Source: Burkholderiales bacterium
Lineage (GTDB): Bacteria; Pseudomonadota; Gammaproteobacteria; Burkholderiales; SG8-41
Assembly: GCA_020854035.1 (NCBI GenBank)
Contig: JADZGE010000063.1
Location: 1-56,460, forward strand
Direction of reading: 5' to 3'
DNA length: 56,460 bases
Shown: one piece after another, positions 53,261-56,460 of the stretch
Numbering within the stretch: the stretch's first letter is position 1
How the letters are laid out: each line of letters opens with the position of its first letter
The notes under the pieces: model-generated
Seen by the model: the letters and a program-made list of their open reading frames with translations, nothing else
What the model was told of the DNA's origin: nothing
The model's database searches: none
Made by a program: the position numbers and the translations under genes

Positions 53261-54394
53261 TCACGGGCCTCGTCGAAGGTGCGCGACGATCTCGTCGGCG
53301 AAAACTTCGTGGCCGGCCTCGTTGAAGTGGCTGTCCTGGGGAAGATACAGCGTTCTCGGGTCCGCGCCGTAGCGGCGCATGAAGGCCGGATAGGCGTTCA
53401 TGACCTCGATCGAATGGGACTTCGCGAACCATTCCAGGTTTCTGTACGGCTTGCCAAGGTCGAAGTCGGACGACTCGTAGACGGTATACGCGATCGAATG
53501 CTCGAACGACCGGCTCTCGATCGCCTGGCGTGCCGGGATCAGCGCCACGACGAAGCGGATCCCGCGCTCCGCCAGCCAGTCGCGCATGCGCAGGAGATCG
53601 GCCTCCGCCTCCTCCCATGCTCCCTGCAATTGCGGCGGGTAGCGTATCAGGGCCGGCATCAGGCTGTAGTCGAGCCCGTCGAACCCATGCAGTGCGTCCT
53701 TGAGTCCTGTTGCCACCAGGACGTTCAGCAGCTGGCGGTGCGTGTTGATAGCCTGCTGCATCAGGCGGTATAGCACGAGTTCGCGGGATAGCCAGCTCTT
53801 CACGGCGGCAAAGGAGCCTGCCCGGTCCGGCGCCCGGGGCATCCGCGCCTCGGTGGGTGGATCGACGCGCGGGCGGCCCTCGTAGATGTCGTTCTGGCAG
53901 AGCCCGAGTATCACCGCATCCGGCCGATAGAGCGCACCCTCGAGCTTCAGGAATTCGAACGCCTGGCGCAACCCGAATCCCGTAACGCCGAGATTGATGA
54001 CTTCGGTCGCTGCAAGCCGCCTCTCCAATAGCGCCGGATAAGCTGCTTCTCGCCGGACCCCGTAACCCCAGGTGAACGAGTCGCCCAGCGTCACGATCCG
54101 TGTGACGCCCGCGCGCTCATCCAGCGAATGCTCGCGGTCGCGCAGGCCGCGCGAGTTCGTCGTGTAGGTGACGTCGAAACGTTTGTGGTGCAGCGTCGCG
54201 TTCGCCCTCGGACGCCACCGGAGCACGGGATGCGCCTCGTGGAGCGCGGATTCGGTAAGCCGCTCGGCTACGATCTCCCGCCCGATCGGCGGAAACACGT
54301 GGCGGGCAACGGCCTCGCCAAGGACAAGCGTGGCAAGCACGCTGACGGATACCAGGGCCAAGGGGCCGATCCGCTTCTTCAGTCGAGCGCTCAT
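53261..54394 (-). CDS. SGNH/GDSL hydrolase family protein
   Basis: 377 aa. One N-terminal membrane anchor (about 10-32) is followed by a GDSL block, VTLGDSFTWGYGV, with Ser106, and a C-terminal block QDSHFNEAGHEVFADE with Asp354 and His356. These residues fit the catalytic triad of SGNH esterases and acyltransferases. It is 58 bp downstream of the carbamoyltransferase gene. This type of hydrolase often sits beside DUF5989 and carbamoyltransferase genes and may acylate or deacylate the glycan. The periplasmic side is likely. Confidence 0.85.
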   Translation of the reverse strand: MSARLKKRIGPLALVSVSVLATLVLGEAVARHVFPPIGREIVAERLTESALHEAHPVLRWRPRANATLHHKRFDVTYTTNSRGLRDREHSLDERAGVTRIVTLGDSFTWGYGVRREAAYPALLERRLAATEVINLGVTGFGLRQAFEFLKLEGALYRPDAVILGLCQNDIYEGRPRVDPPTEARMPRAPDRAGSFAAVKSWLSRELVLYRLMQQAINTHRQLLNVLVATGLKDALHGFDGLDYSLMPALIRYPPQLQGAWEEAEADLLRMRDWLAERGIRFVVALIPARQAIESRSFEHSIAYTVYESSDFDLGKPYRNLEWFAKSHSIEVMNAYPAFMRRYGADPRTLYLPQDSHFNEAGHEVFADEIVAHLRRGP

Positions 54395-54453
54395 CGGTCC
54401 ACGATCCTGGCAGTGCCGGTGCGGCGTGCGCGACGTGAAACGCCGGGCACGCC

Positions 54454-56289
54454 TCAGTCGAGCTCGAACGCGTGTTTGTAGTCGAGTTGCAATGCCGGAT
54501 CCTGGTGCTCCTTGCGCAGCACGCAGTTACCGATGATCAGCACCTCGACATCGCTGCCCATGAAGCAGCGGAATGCGTCCTCAGGCGTGCAGACGATCGG
54601 CTCGCCGCGGACGTTGAAGCTCGTGTTGACGAGCACGGGGCAGCCGGTGCGGCGCTTGAACTCGGTGAGCAGGGCGTGGAAGCGCGGGTTCGTTTCGCGG
54701 TGCACCGTCTGCACTCGCGCGGAATAGTCGACGTGGGTGACCGCGGGTATCGTGGAGCGCGCAACGTTGAGCTTGTCGATGCCGAAGAGCTGCTCCTCCT
54801 CCCGCGTCATGGGCCGGCGCAGCTCGGGCCGGACTCCGGCGACGATCAGCATGTACGGAGAGTCGGCGTCGAGTTCGAACCAGTCGCCGACGTCCTCCCT
54901 CGTCACCGCGGGCGCGAACGGCCGGAACGACTCCCGGTACTTCACGCGCAGGTTGAGCGTCTTCTGCATCGACGGCGAGCGCGGATCACCGAGGATCGAG
55001 CGCGCGCCGAGCGCGCGCGGGCCGAACTCCATGCGTCCCTGGAACCAGCCGAGCGCCTTCTGCGCGAGGAGCGCGTCGGCCGATTCCCGGATGAGCGCCG
55101 CGTCGTCGGCGACCGTGAATCGCGCCCCGGCCGCGCGCAGCCGGTCCTCGATGTCCCGCTGCCCGAACCCGGGTCCGAGGTAGGAGCCCTTCATCGCGTC
55201 GCGGCTTCCGTCCGCGCACCGGGGCTCGCCCTTGTAGAGGTGGTAGGCGCACAGTGCGGCGCCCACCGAGCCCCCCGCGTCGCCCGCCGCCGGCTGGATC
55301 CAGATGTTCTCGAATTTCCCGTCGCGCAGCACCTTGCCGTTCGCGACGCAGTTGAGCGCCACGCCCCCCGCGAGGCACAGGTTGCGCTCGCCGGTCTCGC
55401 GCGCCACCGCCCGGGTCATGCGCAGCATGATCTCCTCGGTGACCCGCTGTATGGACGCGGCGATGTCCATGTGGAAGCCGGTGAGGAGCTGCTCCGGCGT
55501 TCGCGGCGACTGGCCGAACAGGCGGTCGAACCTGCGGTTCGTCATCGTCAGCCCGACGCAGTAGTTGAAGTAGTCGAGGTTGAGACGGAACGAGCCGTCC
55601 TCCCGCAGGTCGATCAGGTTCTCGAGTATGAGCTGCGTGTAGCGCGGCTCGCCGTACGGGGCGAGGCCCATCAGCTTGTACTCGCCGGAATTGACCTTGA
55701 AGCCGGTGTAGTAGGTGAACGCCGAGTAGAGCAGGCCGAGCGAGTGCGGGAAGTGGATCTCCTTGATCACTTCGAGCTTGTTGCCGCGCCCCAGCGCGAG
55801 CGAGCTCGTCGCCCACTCGCCGACGCCGTCCAGGGTGAGCACCGCGGCCGACTCGAACGGCGAGGGGTAGAAGGCGCTGCCGGCGTGGCTCAGGTGATGC
55901 TCGCTGAAGATCAGGCGCTCTTCCCAGTCGTAGTCGGGGCGGTACTCCTTCAGCCGGTTCCTGAGGAGATCCTTGAGAAAGAGCTTCTCGCGCAGCCACA
56001 CGGGGATCGCCATCCTGAACGATTCGAAGCCCCGGGGCGCGAACGCGAGGTAGGTTTCGAGCAGGCGCTCGAACTTGAGGAACGGCTTGTCGTAGAACGC
56101 GACGAGGTCGATATCGGCGAGCGTCACTCCGGCTTGCGCGAGGCAGTAGTCGAGCGCGTGGCGGGGGAAGCCCGAGTCGTGCTTTCTGCGAGTGAAGCGC
56201 TCCTCCTGCGCCGCGGCCACGATCTCCCCGTCGCAAACGAGCGCCGCCGCGGCATCGTGATAAAAGGCGGAGATTCCAATTACCCGCAT
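54454..56289 (-). CDS. Carbamoyltransferase (NodU/TobZ family)
   Basis: 611 aa, full length for the family. N-terminal GISAFYHDAAAALVCDGEIV and SEHHLSHAGSAFYPSPFES give the Kae1-like metal-binding region. GGVALNCVANGKVLRDG lies near the ATP site, and the C-terminal domain has RTGCPVLVNTSFNVRGEPI. The reaction is transfer of a carbamoyl group from carbamoyl phosphate, through carbamoyl-AMP, to a hydroxyl of a sugar. In this context the target could be the EPS. It is preceded by the small DUF5989 gene with a 16-bp gap and followed by the SGNH gene, so these form one operon. Confidence 0.92.
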   Translation of the reverse strand: MRVIGISAFYHDAAAALVCDGEIVAAAQEERFTRRKHDSGFPRHALDYCLAQAGVTLADIDLVAFYDKPFLKFERLLETYLAFAPRGFESFRMAIPVWLREKLFLKDLLRNRLKEYRPDYDWEERLIFSEHHLSHAGSAFYPSPFESAAVLTLDGVGEWATSSLALGRGNKLEVIKEIHFPHSLGLLYSAFTYYTGFKVNSGEYKLMGLAPYGEPRYTQLILENLIDLREDGSFRLNLDYFNYCVGLTMTNRRFDRLFGQSPRTPEQLLTGFHMDIAASIQRVTEEIMLRMTRAVARETGERNLCLAGGVALNCVANGKVLRDGKFENIWIQPAAGDAGGSVGAALCAYHLYKGEPRCADGSRDAMKGSYLGPGFGQRDIEDRLRAAGARFTVADDAALIRESADALLAQKALGWFQGRMEFGPRALGARSILGDPRSPSMQKTLNLRVKYRESFRPFAPAVTREDVGDWFELDADSPYMLIVAGVRPELRRPMTREEEQLFGIDKLNVARSTIPAVTHVDYSARVQTVHRETNPRFHALLTEFKRRTGCPVLVNTSFNVRGEPIVCTPEDAFRCFMGSDVEVLIIGNCVLRKEHQDPALQLDYKHAFELD

Positions 56290-56305
56290 GGAATTCGCGT
56301 TCCCC

Positions 56306-56455
56306 CTAGAACAAGGTATAGATGAACGGCGCCACGGCCGAGCCCTGCGCGAGCACGATGAGACCGCCGAGAAGAACCATGACGACGAGGATCGGGAGCA
56401 GCCAGTACTTCTTGCGCGCCCGCATGTAATGCCACAACTCTCTCGGCAACGACAT
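56306..56455 (-). CDS. DUF5989 family small membrane protein
   Basis: 49 aa, complete in the window, from ATG 56455 to the stop at 56306. The sequence begins MSLPRELWHYMRARKKYW, continues with one hydrophobic helix (LLPILVVMVLLGGLIVLAQG) and ends SAVAPFIYTLF. This matches the DUF5989 family, which typically accompanies carbamoyltransferases in polysaccharide loci. It is too short to be an enzyme by itself and is probably a membrane partner. The gene upstream (often an SxtJ-type membrane protein) would lie beyond the right edge. Confidence 0.85.
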   Translation of the reverse strand: MSLPRELWHYMRARKKYWLLPILVVMVLLGGLIVLAQGSAVAPFIYTLF

Positions 56456-56460
56456 GGCGC

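Overview
This is a GC-rich, tightly packed proteobacterial window, most consistent with a betaproteobacterium. That assignment rests on codon use and on a near-complete exosortase A (XrtA/PEP-CTERM) exopolysaccharide gene set. No rRNA, tRNA, CRISPR array or transposase is visible.

Layout: (i) 1-3061, minus strand: an FAD/ferredoxin oxidoreductase followed by the alpha subunit of a 2-oxoacid:acceptor oxidoreductase, which runs off the left edge. (ii) 3514-17631, plus strand: the conserved EPS core. It encodes the outer-membrane export lipoprotein, chain-length protein, tyrosine autokinase, beta-barrel protein, ExeA-like ATPase, UDP-GlcNAc 2-epimerase, polysaccharide deacetylase, FemAB-like protein, an exosortase A-EpsI fusion, a glycosyltransferase, UDP-glucuronate 4-epimerase and UDP-glucose dehydrogenase. 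(iii) 17632-44406, plus strand: a variable section with seven more glycosyltransferases, three asparagine-synthetase-type amidotransferases, five methyltransferases, a UDP-xylose synthase, a GDP-mannose dehydrogenase-like enzyme, and a low-GC island carrying a glycerol-phosphate transfer module. Most intergenic gaps here hold palindromic repeats. One repeat array contains a DUF559 endonuclease-like gene. (iv) 44407-52466, plus strand: flippase, a glutaminase-dead amidotransferase homologue, a Gfo/Idh oxidoreductase, a sugar epimerase, a second deacetylase and the exosortase-associated O-ligase/polymerase. (v) 52432-56455, minus strand, convergent: DUF5989, carbamoyltransferase, SGNH hydrolase and a TPR protein.

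The parts fit a pathway that makes nucleotide sugars (UDP-ManNAc, UDP-GlcA, UDP-GalA, UDP-Xyl, probably GDP-ManA). Repeat units would be assembled by the glycosyltransferases, decorated with amide, methyl, glycerol-phosphate and possibly acyl or carbamoyl groups, then flipped, polymerised and exported. No initiating phosphoglycosyltransferase, no PrsK/PrsR regulators and no PEP-CTERM substrate protein lie in this window, so the locus must continue elsewhere.

The most unusual signal is the repeats. They fall in the exchangeable section and I see none in the flanking core gaps. Three families are distinguishable: A, long hairpins built from 9-bp units; B, a CCCCTTGAAGGGG palindrome with recurrent 66 and 93-96 bp spacing; and C, 10-bp CATCGGCGTT units. 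B and C units are found inside A elements, and B arrays surround a DUF559 gene whose stop codon lies in a palindrome.
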